Shown: one piece after another, positions 36,823 to 50,206 of the stretch
How the letters are laid out: the number at the start of each line of letters is the position of its first letter
How positions within the stretch are numbered: position 1 is the stretch's first letter
Origin: Sinotaia quadrata
Lineage: Eukaryota; Mollusca; Gastropoda; Architaenioglossa; Viviparidae
Length of the DNA stretch: 64,000 bases
Direction of reading: 5' to 3'
Assembly: GCA_028829895.1 (NCBI GenBank)
Contig: CM054182.1
Span: 65,028,379-65,092,378, forward strand
The notes under the pieces: generated by a model
The model's input: the letters and a program-made list of their open reading frames with translations, nothing else
Databases searched by the model: none
What the model was told of the DNA's origin: nothing
Translations under genes and position numbers: made by a program

Positions 36823-37840
36823 GCTGGAGCCTGAAGTGAAAACTGGATAGTCAGTTTAGTCTCCTGGTCGATCGGTATTTATTGTCCTTGAGTCACATGA
36901 TGAGTAGATTAACTAGTCTTTGTGTCTAAGACTAGTGCCTAAACTTTTGGTAGTAAAACTGTCATGTTAACAGCGACAACTAAAACTTTAGCAGAGTAGG
37001 ATTATTAAACGGTTCACGTTTACAGTAAAAAAAAAAAAAGTTAATTAACATAACTGGCGTGTTTAAGAAGATGCCTAAATGTTACCATAACCGGCTGATA
37101 AGAATGATATCTGAAATGTTAATTTAAAACTAGGTTATTTAAGATTAATGCCTAAATGTTAGTAGTATGATTGGCATGCTAAAGTTAATACCTAAAATAT
37201 TAGCATGCAAGACAAGAGAAGGTTCGCTGGAGAACTGTTGTGGAGGCCCTTTGTTCCACGAGGAATTCAAGGAAATAAGCAAGTAAGCAAGCAAGTGAAG
37301 GTTAGGCATTTTTATCTTGCCATTACTCAAATTAATTCAACGCCTAAAATAATAATGAAACAAAGCCTCATACGTAGTTAGATGGATAATACAAAACACT
37401 TAATTTGTTCGGCAATATCTATTTCTTCTTCTTCAGTTCCCCGTACGAGTTCAGTTTTCTGTCAGAAAGTTAATTTTGAGCCTTGGTCTGGGAATCCTAC
37501 CAGGATTCTGAGAGATCTAGAATTTTAGGAAGGGTATAGGCACCTTGGAGTTTTCTGTTTTTAGTAGTGGTGCAAATCTCCCGTAGTTCCAAAAAAGCTT
37601 AATAAGATAACATTCCGGTTTTTTTCCTTGTTCTGTTCTCCATACCTGCTACTGCTGGTATCATTTCTGTTCTGACATTCCGACTCTGCATTTCTAAATT
37701 TAGGTCTCAATTTTTTTCACTCCTTATCTTATGTTCTTGTTTGTATGATGTCTCTTTCTTACACAAACGTCAGTAAGTGGTGCCATCCTATTGGTCATGT
37801 TGACAAGTACAAAATATGACCTTACTGTGGGGATTATGCA

Positions 37841-38050
37841 AGAATATGATATACATTGTATATATGACGTAGAATATGATAAACATCGCGCTTTTGACGT
37901 AGAATATGATAAACATCGCGCTTTTGACGTAGAATATGATATACATTGTATATATGACGTAGAATATGATATACATTGTATATATGACGTAGAATATGAT
38001 AAACATCGCGCTTTTGACGTAGAATATGATAAACATTGTATATATGAGGA
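37841..38050. repeat. 30-bp x 7 array with two unit types
   Basis: All units begin AGAATATGAT. Type A continues ATACATTGTATATATGACGT and type B continues AAACATCGCGCTTTTGACGT. Their order is A-B-B-A-A-B-A', where A' starts like B and ends like A. The array keeps a frame on both strands because 30 is divisible by three. The resulting EYDKHRAFDV-type peptide has no start or splice context that makes it a likely gene. Confidence 0.95.
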
Positions 38051-38435
38051 AGAGCACAACGGTTATGGATATGCTAGGCGTATGATTTAAAAACAACAGA
38101 AAAAACATAATGAACAACAACTAGAACAACCACTATAATAATAATACGTGCATTCAGTTTTTAATAAAAGTAAAAAAAAATTACAATAATAGACACAAAT
38201 GCACAATTTACAATAATAGACACAAATAATGAGTTTGAATTAAAATGTCAGTTATTACTAATCTGAAGTGAGAATATATGTTATAGATACTGTTGACTTG
38301 AAATAGAAAATATAGCTGATTAACACTATAGCTTGTCAAACATTCTTTGACAATATTGTAATTTTATTGTATTGTATTACAATATTGTAATGTTATTGTA
38401 TTGTGTTACAATTTTTAATATTATTTGCGAGTGTG

Positions 38436-38445
38436 TTGTGTGTGC

Positions 38446-38518
<73 letters not shown>
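38436..38518. repeat. (TG)n microsatellite
   Basis: Long nearly pure TG run. Confidence 0.95.
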
Positions 38519-38521
<3 letters not shown>

Positions 38522-39248
38522 ACTTGTTCGTACGAAGAAAATAAGGCAAAGCATTGTAAGAATTTATGCATATTTCTTTCTTGAATGAAGCAAATTTTCT
38601 AAAAATGTAAGTCTAAACATTATATGGGTTTTTGTATTTTTTAATTGCTTTTGTGTGAGCTTAGCTATACATCCGAGTCATACGTAACACATACATGACG
38701 TCACCTACACGGTCCTACAGTCTAAAACGTCATCATCATCGTGATTTAGAAGCATTGACTTAGGGGCCCTCCATAGCACGTGTCTCTCTCCGTCGTTACT
38801 AAGGAGCCTGTCTTAACTCCTCGCCAACAAAAATTCCTAATCTTCTTCTAAATCCCCGCCAACCAACAACATGTCTTCCTCCAAACAAAAGTAAACAAAC
38901 ATATAAATAGAAACAATAAAAAATAATCATTAAAATCATGACGAAGACATGCAAGCAAGTCCGTTTTCAGATTAGCCAACGAGCAAGTGGCATCTTTTCT
39001 ATCGATCATCATCTCGTGCATAATTGATTATCTCCCCTGGCACAAAGCCGCATTTAAACTGTCACGAGATGACTTCATTAATGCAGTCTTGGAGTGAAAA
39101 CAAAGTTTACAGTAGCACCCATTTGCTCCTATCAGTCACTATACAAGCAGGATAAAAAAATATTCGAGAAATAAGCAGATGCAATATTTTTAATAAATAA
39201 GTAAATTGGCTAGTATGGTATAGGAAAGGTGAGGTGTGAGCATGTGTT

Positions 39249-39296
39249 GGTGTTGGTGGTGGTGGTGGTGGTGTGTGTGTGTGTATGTGTGTGTGT

Positions 39297-39372
<76 letters not shown>
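39249..39372. repeat. (GGT)n then (GT)n microsatellite
   Basis: A short GGT run passes into a long GT run with two TATG interruptions. Confidence 0.95.
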
Positions 39373-39375
<3 letters not shown>

Positions 39376-39429
39376 TAAAACCCCAAACAAATAAGACAAA
39401 CACCAAGTATCATACTTTATGTCAGTCAT

Positions 39430-39740
39430 CGTTTATAACTACAACCTCTTCGGTGTTGACCCAAATTAAAGTACACCCCAAAATGTATTAATTTTAAAAT
39501 GTGTTATAGGAAGGAGATAGGCCAACCACATCTCTGCTGATCCCGATTAGCTTTAGTTCAAAAGTTCAAAATGTTAAATTGTATAACGTTTTGTAGGAGA
39601 TTACATTGACCACTGTTGACACAAAAATCAGATTTGGTACAAAATTTCTATACTGAACAACATTGTATAAAGGATTATAATAACCACTTCACTGCTGATC
39701 CCAATAAAGATTTAGTGCAAAAAGTCTTTACTGTATTAGC
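39430..39740. repeat. Diverged ~75-bp tandem repeat
   Basis: Three to four weakly similar units share CCACT..TGCTGATCCC, ATTAGTGCAAAA-like and TAAAG/TTATAGGA motifs. Confidence 0.4.
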
Positions 39741-39939
39741 GCCAGCAGTAAAGAAGTTAAAGTTGCTTCACAGCAACATACAGCAAACAAAAACTAGTAG
39801 TATCACGAACCTTTAACTAAAAGTTAAAATTAAACAAATAAAATATATCAGAGGAATGAGATTTTTAGGAGCCCAATATTTCTCGTGGTTGAAAGGCTCT
39901 GTAGTTTTCAGTTTTCACTGCTCACTTAATGTCAGAGAC

Positions 39940-40430
<491 letters not shown>

Positions 40431-41554
40431 CACATTTTTCCTATCTCACTAGGCTTAGTTCTCTGCAACAGACACACACTCAGGAAAAAAGGTCTCTTCA
40501 TATCCTTGTTACGCGTGAATGCGCGCGCAGCAGCAAACATGACGCTCGATGTTCCAAGCGTTCATGCAAGTCTTGATGAGTTCCTTCCTGTATTTATAAT
40601 AATAATAATAATAATTCTATAAAGTGTATGTGTGGAAGCATCATCGTGGCCCAAAAAGAACACGCTAGCCAAGTGTAGGCTCGGACCAGAGGAAATGACG
40701 TCATCTTATTTCTACATTTTCTGACGTCACTTGCTGATGTCTGTTATGTTCATTATGGCTTCCTTTGAAACCATTTTATTTCATTTCATCTTCAGTTATT
40801 CAACACTGTTTCTTGAAGTATGATTGTTTATGGTTCCCCTTCCCCGCCGCCTGTGCTTTCCTTGCTTCTTTTTTTAAATTTATTATTGCTGATGAAATAA
40901 AATATTTACAAATTCGGTGTCTTCGTAAAGAAAGCATATTGTCCAGTACAATCAACGTAATACATAAATTATTTTTCTCTATTGCTCAGAAGACAACAAT
41001 AATATTATAAACGAAAATATATTGATCAAGCAGAAATAGTCTCTTCCTTCCCTCGTACTATGAATAAAGTAAATTATTCAATAATTCTTTAAAGTCACTA
41101 GTTAATGTACAGACACAGAGAACTCAAAGTATCTTCAACAAGAAAATAGTTTAAAACAGACTCTTATTGCACCCCCACACCCAATAAAGCAATAAATAAA
41201 AAATAATTTTAAGAAAATACGACAATTGTGCTTGGCGTAGAAAATAGAATATATTTAAAGTTGCTGTTTACTTGGAATAAGACTTTAACACACACAGCAC
41301 AGTATTAATGAAGAAAATTTTTATCGCCTGTTTTTCCTGCCAAAAACGAGACACATCACCTTCGTGCTCTTTTCATCAAGAAAATGCGGAAAGTTTCCAT
41401 TCATTGTGGAAGAATTTATTGTTAGTATTTTATTGTGTAATCGCGCACAGCGCATCTTTCAACAAGAAAATTAAAGTTACAAACAGCACCATAAAAAAAG
41501 TGTGTCTTGGCAAAACGACTGACATATCAATTTTGCAAAACAGACGTTTAGTGA

Positions 41555-41660
41555 GAATGTTGCAGCGTCACGTGATCGATAGTATTTGAGCGTTGCTAAG
41601 GCATATAAAAGAAACATTCAATTTCAGCACTGTCAGTTGTTCAGGGTAGCGATATGCTTT
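41555..41660 (+). promoter_or_regulatory. Candidate TATA/initiator promoter
   Basis: TATAAAAG at 41604-41611 and an initiator-like TCAGTT with its A at 41635 lie 31 bases apart, the canonical spacing. Just upstream is CACGTGATCGATAGT (41569-41583), an E-box palindrome joined to a GATA-type site, repeated exactly at 34083-34097. An ATG at 41654 reads MLSEV before a possible GTTTGT donor. No downstream coding exon was found, so the transcript may be non-coding or the exons may lie outside what I can recognise. Confidence 0.4.
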
Positions 41661-42173
41661 CGGAGGTTTGTGTAAATTAAATTATTTTTATGAGCGGACA
41701 ATTTTGACTGCCTCAGGAAGAAAGATAAAAATGCTGACCAGTTTTATTTGTCATCTTGAACGTTTTCTCAAGGACTGACTAGGCGTCAGACTTTGTCCTC
41801 TACCAGCCTAATTCTCCAGACTTATGTTGCACTGCCAGCAAAACTCAGCATGGAACATATGAAGGTTGCAGAACACAGGTGAAAGAGAAAGTTTTAGAAT
41901 CTTATTAAAAAGGACTTGATTAATAAAATTGTTCAACATAACCAATCAGTAAAATGCCTCAAGGGACTACAGATATAGGGCCAGCGATCAGAACACAACC
42001 AAATATTTCTTCTTAAAACAGTCACTTTTAATTTTTTTGAAAATCAAGAAAACAGTATAGCTGAGATTTAATACAGGCTGAAGAGAACCACTAGAATTTT
42101 TTAAGCATCTGGACACGTCATCCAATGCTTGCTACACATCTATATGTTTAGTCAATAAAAAGGACATTAGTAT

Positions 42174-42176
<3 letters not shown>

Positions 42177-42208
<32 letters not shown>
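42177..42208. repeat. (AT)n microsatellite
   Basis: Pure AT run of about 16 units. Confidence 0.95.
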
Positions 42209-42209
<1 letters not shown>

Positions 42210-42603
42210 GTGTGGCAGTCAGTACTCTTTCACAAAAAGTGGTGTCCAGACACTTATGAGGACCTCTAGGTATATGGGCGAGTCACTTGGTGCTTGATGA
42301 CAAAATTGGTGATTAAAACTAATGACTAAAACGGACCATTAGAACTCATGATGCGTTTGTTTGTGGCAGTCATTGCTTGCTGACAAATCTGATGTCCAGA
42401 CAATTAAAAAGGACTGCTAGAAGTCATGACGTAACTGGGCGTGTCATTTGATGTTCGATGACAAGAACGAACGTCCAAACAATAAAGAGCATGACACACA
42501 TAAGAAGTGCAATGCCACGGATTATTTGTGCTGGTTTGTTTATCCCTTTTTAAAAATAAAAAAAGAGTTGTCGTTCTTTCTGCTGCCCAAAGGGTTCTTT
42601 CAA

Positions 42604-42856
42604 CTACAGTCTCGTAGTTTTTAAACTCTGAAACTGTCTCACACAATCCTCATAATGTGGTGGTGGTTGAAGATCATCCTCAACGGCATTGACGTAGAAG
42701 ACTTCTTCATCATTGACGTAATCATCATTATCGCTCGTGGCGTTACTTTGTCGATGGACTGATGCAAGGTTCATCTGTGGGTTCAGGTGGCCGCTTAGAT
42801 AGTGGTCGCTGGTTACAAGGTCATACGATGGAGGCTCGTCACTGTACAGCCGCGTT
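42604..42856 (-). CDS. C-terminal exon with two PPxY motifs
   Basis: An orphan terminal exon with a TTTAATTAG acceptor, entered in phase 2, encodes 83 aa before TAG. It has balanced coding composition, unlike everything around it. Two PPxY motifs are present, PPSY near its start (EPPSYDLV) and PPHY near its end (QPPPHYEDC), spaced by an acidic segment (SDNDDYVNDEEVFYVNAVEDD). PPxY motifs bind WW domains, for example of NEDD4-family ubiquitin ligases, and often sit in the cytoplasmic tails of small membrane proteins. The upstream exons were not firmly identified. The minus-strand exon at 61.2 kb is the only good candidate but exits in phase 0, so at least one further exon would be needed. Confidence 0.7.
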
Positions 42857-42941
42857 CTAATTAAATTTTTAAAAATAAAATAAAAACAACATCAACAAAT
42901 ATTGAAAAATGTTGAATAAGTAAAATGAAATGAACACATAG

Positions 42942-42948
42942 ATAGATG

Positions 42949-43021
<73 letters not shown>

Positions 43022-43026
43022 GTAGG

Positions 43027-43065
<39 letters not shown>

Positions 43066-43150
43066 GTAGGCAGGTAGGTAGGTAGTTAGGTAGGTGAATG
43101 GGTGGATGGATGGGTGGATGGATAGATAGATAGACAGATAGATAGATAAT
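42942..43150. repeat. (GATA)n microsatellite with GGTA variants
   Basis: Long AGAT/GATA tetranucleotide tract with AGGT and GGAT interruptions in its right half. The poly-YLSI frame on the minus strand is an artefact. Confidence 0.95.
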
Positions 43151-43803
43151 AAAATATAGAATTGTTTGTAAAAAATAAATAATAATTTGTCATCCACCAC
43201 CCATACATAGCTTTAGGAGTGGATGTCATCATCTCCTATCCCATTGCCCTCCCTCCTGTGGTCAGTGGTAAGTTATTCTGTGTGTGTGTGCGCGCGCGCG
43301 TTTGTGAAAGGATGCATTCCTTTCGGTTGTGGAAAATACTAACCACTGAAGACTGACAATGAGTCCAATGACCTTGCGTTATACAGAATGCATGCTAATG
43401 TCAGGTAAGTTTGAAAAACGTTTCGGGTTTTCTGTGCTCCTAGTATTTGAGTAGCCTAATTCTCTTGCCGCCTTTTCGCTAATGTTTTGCAATATAGAAT
43501 GATCCAACCATGCAAGAAATGTTAACTTAATTATGTAACTGCAAATATATGGTAAGAGAAAATATTTAATTTATTTTTGTGGGGAAGATACTCTGTTCAA
43601 CATTTATATCCTTTGTTAAGTTATGTTTCTTTGTAAGTTATGAGAGAGCCTTTCTTCTCTGCTTAACTTATTGTAAATGATGTGTTGTGTCCTATCTATT
43701 TTCTAACATGCTTTGAAAATGCAGAATTTTTAATTTCAAACTATACTTCTACTCTCACTGAATTGGTACTTCCCTTTCAGGCATTACTGGTGATTATACT
43801 TTC

Positions 43804-43985
43804 TATAATTATCTTTTTTGCTTTACATTTTCCACACTTAATTGGCAAATTCTAATATTATCTTTTTTGCTTTAAATTGTCCACACTTAATTGGCAAATT
43901 CTAATATTATCTTTGCTGCTTTAAATTGTCCACACTTAATTGGCAAATTCTAATATTATCTTTTTTGCTTTAAATTCTCCACACT
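43804..43985. repeat. 49-bp x 3.7 tandem repeat
   Basis: Units contain TAATATTATCTTTTTTGCTT and CCACACTTAATTGGCAAATT. The first copy is the most diverged. Confidence 0.9.
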
Positions 43986-45050
43986 GGCATTATTATCTGT
44001 TTTGGCAGAACTTCTAAACAGTGATGTGAGTGTATCTTGCCTTTACAGTAAATAATGTAATTAACTGTTTATCTGTTTTGTTATTTAATATAGTATTAGT
44101 TACTTACTCGTCTATGTACAAGCACCGAGCTGTTGTCTTAGCTAATGTTATAAGACATGGGCCGGATTTTGCTATCTAATTTTATTACCTCTGTCAACCC
44201 TGCTATGTCTGGTGAAATCATTACTATACTCTATAAAGTCTATAGAATGAAAACCAGGAAAGCTACTAAGTACATTAAGAAAGACAGCGCTTATAATGGT
44301 TTACATGTTTTATAGCAGTTTGGTGGTGGTGGGTGTTCTTCCACCAAAATACTTCCTACACAACAGTATTCTCAATCTGTGGATGCTGCATGGACTAATT
44401 CTAGTTTAATGATATATACTGTGATCCCAGATCTTTGTATAATTTTGACTACTATTCTACATATCTTAGGTGAAACTAATGCCATTCACCCATTCTCAGT
44501 CAACAACCCAACATAGTAAACCTTCTATAAGACTACAGCAGTACGTGAATAATTCCCAACCTCACCAAGTGGTGGCAACACTCTGCAAGTTCTGTTTGGA
44601 GAGAGTGCAGATTTAATGACCATCCTCATCCTGCGTTCAATGATTAGACTCTACTTTCTTTACACTATAACTTTTATTACAGCATTATTTGCTTTAACAC
44701 TTTCCATGTCTATGGTGTTGACCCGAACTATTGCTTAGTCTTGTGCTTTATTCTCTCTGCATCCAGAGATCTCGAACCATCCTATCGGTACATATTAGAT
44801 GGCACAGTTTTCTTCATCTGTGTATCCTGTGTATCAACTAACTATCCCTGACCAGGTGTGCATGAGTGTGAGTGGGGGCGAGCCAATACCTGTCAATCAA
44901 TATATCTGGCGTGCAACTGAACGCATCGCTTTGTGATTGTATTCATGCTTCAGCCGCAAGGGAGTGAATGGAATGAGTTTGGAACACTACACAAACGTAT
45001 ATTATTGGAATACCTCATCTTTAATCAAACAACACTACTATTTCTACTAC
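43986..45050. other. Intergenic
   Basis: No supportable gene. The open frame at 44933-45355 is mostly a GAT/GAC triplet repeat (about 45058-45145) plus a CA-rich tract. Confidence 0.45.
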
Positions 45051-45282
45051 TACTACTGATGATGACGACGACGACGACAATAATGATGATTGTGATGATG
45101 ACGACGATGATGATGACGATGATGATGGTGGTGCTGATGATAATGATGTCATCTACAGACCGTTCTCCTCTAATTGTCAGATATAACACACGTGCAGAAT
45201 CCAAAGTTTACAAGATCCAAGTGATATTGTCTTATCTTATAGTTGGTCTCTGTTCTCTAATGGTTCAATACTTCCTAAACAC

Positions 45283-45600
45283 ACACGAACACACACACAG
45301 GCACACGCACAGGCACACACACACACACAACAGAATCACAGACACACAAATATAGAAACACAGAGACACATGCGTAGACATACACACAGACACGCTTACA
45401 GACATACACACAGACATGCTTACAAACATACACACAGACACGCTTACACATATACACAGACATATACGCATATACAGATACAAAGACATGCTCACACATA
45501 GAGATACGCAAACACACGTGCAGACGCACATAGAAACACACACGTGCATACAGATACACATATTCACACACAGAGAAACACACACAGACGCACGCATAAA
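45283..45600. repeat. Imperfect CA-rich repeat (ACACAGACA type)
   Basis: Interspersed CACACAGACA, CATACACA and CACGTGCA motifs. The open frames on both strands are artefacts. Confidence 0.85.
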
Positions 45601-46234
45601 CATACGCTGCAGTTACCAGTCAAGGGAGAGAAGTACTTGAGTGAATGACACAGTCTGCGCATAAATGTCTCCAACAAAGATCAATGAGAGCGTTTTCCTT
45701 TTTTGTGTCGACCACGACTAAGGTGTCACTTTGATACATAGTACCCCAAACATACTTGGACGGTGCACGAGCCTGGTCAGTACTCGGGGAAAGAAAGGGG
45801 GACAAATTTATTCATTGCCGTCGTATTGATTAGCTTCTCTAGAGTCTTTGAAATTCTTCAAAATGTTCTGGAGACTGCGGGCCCTCCTGCTTATCTTCAC
45901 TCGCTCCCATTTTCTTTCTATTTATCTTGGGAAAATAAATAATAAAAGAGAGAGAGAGAGAGGAAGAGAGAGGGTGGTCGGAGAGAAGAAGGCGAACAAA
46001 AGTATCCACAAAGTTGTAGCAGAAAACTAGTCGATATAAAAGCAATTGCCGAAACAATATTTTACATCTCAATTCTCTTATAAAGAAAATATTGTACCTT
46101 TCACTAAAATAGTTTTCAGAACTTACAAAAAGAGAAGCAGTTCAAAGGGTTATTAAATATTAACTTTTCATATATTTATCACTATTCTTGTTTATTATTT
46201 ACTTACAGCTAATATATTTGTTGGGGTTGCCTGC

Positions 46235-46795
46235 AAAGGAGTTACTTTATATTACTAGTTTTTATCTGTTTTCATTTAGTATATAATTTACTTTATATTG
46301 CTCGTATTTTTGCTTGTTGTGTTTGTTTAGTATATAAGTTACTTTATATTGCTCGTATTTTTGCTTGTTGTGTTTGTTTAGTATATAAGTTACTTTATAT
46401 TGCTCGTTTGTTTTCTTGTTGTATTAGTATATAAATTACTTTATATTGCTCGGTTTTTCTTGTTGTGTTAGTATATAATTTATTTTATATTGCTCGGTTT
46501 TTTCTTGTTGTGTTTGTTTAGTATATAATTTACTTTATATTGCTCGGTTTTTCTTGTTGTGTTAGTATATAATTTATTTTATATTGCTCGGTTTATTCTT
46601 GTTGTGTTTGTTTAGTATATAATTTACTTTATATTGCTCGGTTTTTTCTTGTTGTGTTTGTTTAGTATATAAATTACTTAATATTACTCGTTTTTATCTA
46701 TTTGTTTTTATTTAGTATATAAATTACTTTATATTGCTCGGTTTTTCTTGTTGTGTTAGTATATAAATTACTTTATATTGCTCGTTTTTTTTTCC
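46235..46795. repeat. 45-57-bp AT-rich tandem repeat, ~11 copies
   Basis: Units combine AATTTACTTTATATTGCTCG with TTTTTCTTGTTGTGTT(TGTTT)AGTATATA. Copies differ by presence or absence of the TGTTT step, giving alternating short and long forms. Confidence 0.9.
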
Positions 46796-46799
46796 TTGT

Positions 46800-47617
46800 T
46801 TATTATGTAAGTGGATTGATTGTATTCATTTTAGGTTTTTATTTCTTTCTTAGTTAATTTATTTTACTTCTCAATTTATTGTCTGTTAACATTTGTCTGT
46901 TGCTTTGTGGGCTGAATTTGTTTTGTTGCTGTAATTTTTAATTTATCGTTCTGTTTCCTAACTTTGTTGTATTTTGTACTTTAAGGTGGTTTTTAAAACA
47001 AAAATTTCCATTGTAGTTTGTCTGATTTGTATGTTATTTTGATTAGCGTTTACTGCTTAGTTTATTTGTATAAATTTACTTTTTTATTAAGTTTTGTTTG
47101 TTCTTTTATTTGTTTAAACATATTTTTAATTTTAGTTGTTATCTGCTAGTTGGTTTAATTTTATGTTTTAAGTTTGTTTCTTTATTTAATTTTTCATTGT
47201 TTATTTGATTTTTCTTATTATAAAATTTATGCTGCTTTGGTATTTAGAGTATTGTTGTAATTTAGATTTTCAGTCGTTGGAACATTGGTTGCATTATTTG
47301 TTGTTTGGCTCGATGGGCTGTTTTGGTGTTTGGATTATTAATTAATAAGTTGCTTTATATATGTCTACATTTATAAAGGGAGGGGTATTCGTCATAAGTT
47401 TGGTAAAGTATTTAGCTTTTTCTTACAGTGATTATTATTGTTCTATTGTTTGAAATTAAATTACAATTTTTAAAAATAATTGGCTCTATTATACTTCTTT
47501 TATGTTAATGAGCAGGTTTATTTTACATAGTTTGGTTTTATTGTGTTAAATTTGCTGGGTTTAATTGACTTACAGACAACTAGTTTTCTCATTCCCATTA
47601 CCAAGGATCCAGACTAT

Positions 47618-47620
<3 letters not shown>
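46800..47620. other. T-rich intergenic stretch
   Basis: Strongly T-rich plus strand (TTTGTT/TTTATT words) with no recognisable gene. Confidence 0.5.
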
Positions 47621-47709
<89 letters not shown>

Positions 47710-47722
47710 CACGCACACACAC
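47621..47722. repeat. (CA)n(CGCA)n microsatellite
   Basis: A CA run passes into a GCAC tetranucleotide run and back. Confidence 0.95.
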
Positions 47723-48496
47723 GACTTATATGTAAGCATACAGCACATATATATCTTTATATATTGACTTCATCAGACTTTATTATTCATTAAAAAGAAC
47801 ACATAAATCGCATTCAGTCAAATTAAATTCACAAAATCTCCTGCAACTCCGTGACCTGTTGCTACCTCCCTCACCTTTAACCTTTCATCGAACAGTAATT
47901 AAAGACAAGCATAACTGGACTGACAAGATTCCAGCTAAGGGTATCTGTACAGTTTCCTCCCTCCCTCCCCTCCCCCCCCCCCCCCCCCGTCCAAACTCCA
48001 TAACATCATGTTTTCGCTCGTTCAAGTACACGGCGTTCTGAGTGTCTGAGGAGAGCTTTAACCCGTACACTCCTGTTCCCACCCCCCATCCCTGACATCT
48101 TCCGGGTCTTGACGCACCCTGAGGATTCCGTCAATTAAAGACTCACGGAATAACACAGTCCAATGATGATATATATTTTTTTAAATATTAGTTTGAAAAA
48201 ATAATCCCCAGTTAGATATGCGTCGCTGCTGGAACAGACAGCCTGAAGAAAGTGAATCAGTTAACGATCACGACATCTGTGTACAAAAGCCGGTGAATCA
48301 TTAAATTATTGATTGATGAGAGAGATTTTGCTTTCAAAAAGAAAACAACTAATACAGTAATCGGCGTATGATTTTACAGACTGGCGCTAATTCTGACAGA
48401 TTCGTGCATAAGACGTTTACTTGCAGTGAAATACTTATTATATGAGTGAATTCACAAGAAATACTAACTGACAAATTAGCAGATGTGCATTTACTT

Positions 48497-48657
48497 CACA
48501 CTTTGCGAGTCTGATGGTAAGTGGGTACGTGTTTGACTGCACACTTTGCAAGTCTGATGGTAAGTAGGTACGTGTTTGACTGCACACTTTGCAAGTCTGA
48601 TGGTAAGTAGGTACGCGTTTGACTGCACACTTTGCGAGTCTGATGGTAAGTAGGTTT
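48497..48657. repeat. 43-bp x 4 tandem repeat
   Basis: Units read CACACTTTGCGAGTCTGATG then GTAAGTAGGTACGTGTTTGACTG. The last copy is incomplete. Each copy happens to contain a donor-like GGTAAGT. Confidence 0.9.
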
Positions 48658-49689
48658 TCACAGCACGATGATGTCATTAGATTCAGCACAGATGAAATTG
48701 AAACACGCATGCACAAATACACAAACATGCACATACCACACATCATACAATGCGCACATGTGCATACGGTATGTGTGCATGTTTGTATTTATTGATCTAT
48801 TTACAAATCACACACAGATAAGTATAAATGCACACATACAACAACAACACTCACTACCACACATAAGTCATGCCCACCATGCTTAATAATTAAAATTTTT
48901 TTAAATTACACGTTCAACATATAACTAGTAACTAAAATAAACAGCAACCTTGAACTTGATTTCTAAAAAATCCAATATCTAATTAGTAACTAAAATATAC
49001 AATAACCTTCATCTTGGTTCTAAAAAAAAATCATCCTATTAGAATTTTCTTTCTACCTATCTGTGACAATCTAGAACTGCAAATAGAAGTTAATTAAATT
49101 TTCAGATTAATTGACAGTAATTCTAAATTCATGTAAGATGTTTCTGTCGGACTCGTTTTTTGCTGGGATAGCGTCACGAGAAACCTGTCAGAGTGTGGCT
49201 TGTTTGGACAAGACAACTCTGCCTGACCGTGCTTACACAGTTATGCATTGAACTCTACCTAGTGTAGCGTTAAAGGTTAAATGAATAGTTACTTAAGATA
49301 TTCATGGGTAGATGCACTTCCCTTGAGGACATCTTTGCACTCATTTATATCCTTGTATAAATTCAGGAACTTTTATGAATAACAGAACACATACCACTTT
49401 TGGCCCAAGTATTCACCAACTGTCTAGGCAAGAAATCTGAAGCTGTTGTTTATTGGAACAGGTGCGTTTTAGAGTGGAAAATGTTTCCCTAACTTGGAAT
49501 TGAACACAATGAAATACGACTCGAGGAGTCGAGGTCAATACGTGTACAAGCCACTTACATCCAGCTTTTGTTCCAAGCAGAACAATAAGTGTAAATACAG
49601 AAACGCGTGCACGACATTTCAAATTGCTCGTTAGTGTGACGCAATCCCAACTTTTTAAGGTTTCAGTCGGTAAAATGTGCAAAAGTCAA

Positions 49690-50030
49690 GTATTTGTATT
49701 GAGGAAGTTCAATTTTTGTAATTAGAAATTCTGTAGTTGAGTTTTTCATACTCAGAAAATTCTTAAATTGCATTTTTATTTTGTACTTAGAAAGTATTTG
49801 GTTGGACTTTTCATGCTAAAAAAATTCTTCAATCATAAGTTGTTATTTAGGAAATTCTTTAGTGGAATTGTCACACTTAGTAGACTCTCGAGTTGAATTT
49901 TCCATACTCAGAACATTCTCTAAGTGTATTTTGGAAATAGGAACTTTCTTAATTGCATTTTCAAATGTAGAAGATTCCTAATGACATTTTTTAAATTCAT
50001 GCTTCAGAAAATTCTTTATCTGTATTTTTC
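49690..50030. repeat. Diverged AGAAAATTCTT repeat
   Basis: Six or more loosely similar units of about 55 bases share (T)ACT(C/T)AGAAAATTCTT and GAATTTTCATAC motifs. No gene is supported. Confidence 0.5.
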
Positions 50031-50106
50031 TGTGGTTCCATGTTCCATGTATCTGAACCCATATGTTGGGAGAAAGCAGTCACAGGTACAAATGTGTGAG
50101 CATGTA

Positions 50107-50109
50107 TGT

Positions 50110-50203
<94 letters not shown>

Positions 50204-50206
50204 GAA
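50107..50206. repeat. (TG)n(AG)n compound microsatellite
   Basis: A TG run passes directly into an AG run. Confidence 0.95.

Noticed and set aside
37724..38120. Open frames of about 100 codons on both strands
   Set aside because: Both arise from the 30-bp array, whose period is divisible by three; there is no supporting start or splice context.
45620..45805. 61-codon minus-strand frame (…YVWGTMYQSDTLVVVDTKK…)
   Set aside because: Looks weakly protein-like, but I found no family, no splice context and no neighbouring coding sequence.
45839..46072. Minus-strand frame ending MGASEDKQEGPQSPEHFEEF
   Set aside because: A GA/TC microsatellite lies in the upstream part, no splice sites are evident, and the end is a plain stop codon.
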